DNA of 5,828 bases from Candidatus Dormiibacterota bacterium. Its GTDB lineage: Bacteria > Chloroflexota > Dormibacteria > UBA8260 > Bog-877. Below, piece after piece: positions 5,808 through 5,828 of this stretch. The DNA is taken from the NCBI GenBank assembly GCA_003133485.1, contig PKXR01000034.1, positions 1 through 5,828 on the forward strand, in the 5' to 3' direction. A program made the position numbers and the translations under genes. Positions within the stretch are counted from its first letter, which is position 1. Each line of letters opens with the position of its first letter. The notes beneath the pieces were generated by a model, which was not told the origin of the DNA, made no database searches, and worked only from the letters and a program-made list of their open reading frames with translations.

Positions 5808-5828
5808 GCCGAGGTAGCTCAGTTGGTA
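5808..5828 (+). tRNA. tRNA gene, 5' part only
   Basis: The window ends inside a tRNA. GCCGAGG (5808-5814) would be the 5' acceptor strand, TA the positions 8-9, GCTC the 5' D-stem strand (5817-5820) and AGTTGGTA the D-loop. The anticodon is outside the window, so the isotype cannot be given. Confidence 0.85.

Overview
The window is GC-rich and looks actinobacterial. The codon use favours G or C in third position. Three genes have a TANNNT -10 hexamer ending 6-7 bases before the start codon, the pattern of leaderless mRNAs common in Actinobacteria. This assignment is inference; no taxonomic marker is complete here.

Layout: the left edge (1-571) is the C-terminal part of a thiolase on the + strand. 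It meets tail-to-tail a small two-helix membrane protein gene (568-765, - strand). Bases 766-1276 hold no well supported gene apart from a possible 75-residue ORF at 1033-1260. The centre, 1277-5637, is a compact divergent locus. Leftwards run a circularly permuted ATP-grasp ligase (2206-3630) and, overlapping its 3' end, a transglutaminase-like protein (1277-2224). Rightwards run two further transglutaminase-like proteins (3809-4693 and 4690-5637) joined by an ATGA overlap. A control region of roughly 180 bases with opposed -10 hexamers and three short palindromes separates the two arms. A tRNA gene begins at 5808 and runs off the right edge.

How it fits together: the ATP-grasp family (CP_ATPgrasp, COG2308) and bacterial transglutaminase-like proteins (COG1305) are a recurrent genomic pair, predicted to make an amide or peptide-type bond with ATP and to process or transfer it with a Cys-His-Asp thiol enzyme. 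The substrate is unknown. The usual third partner, the Alpha-E domain protein (DUF403, COG2307), is missing from this locus although both its edges are visible. Instead there are three different transglutaminase-like proteins. The middle one keeps the Cys and Asp but has Ala in place of the canonical catalytic His. These are the main points for follow-up: a known family association in an unusual composition, not a clearly new system.
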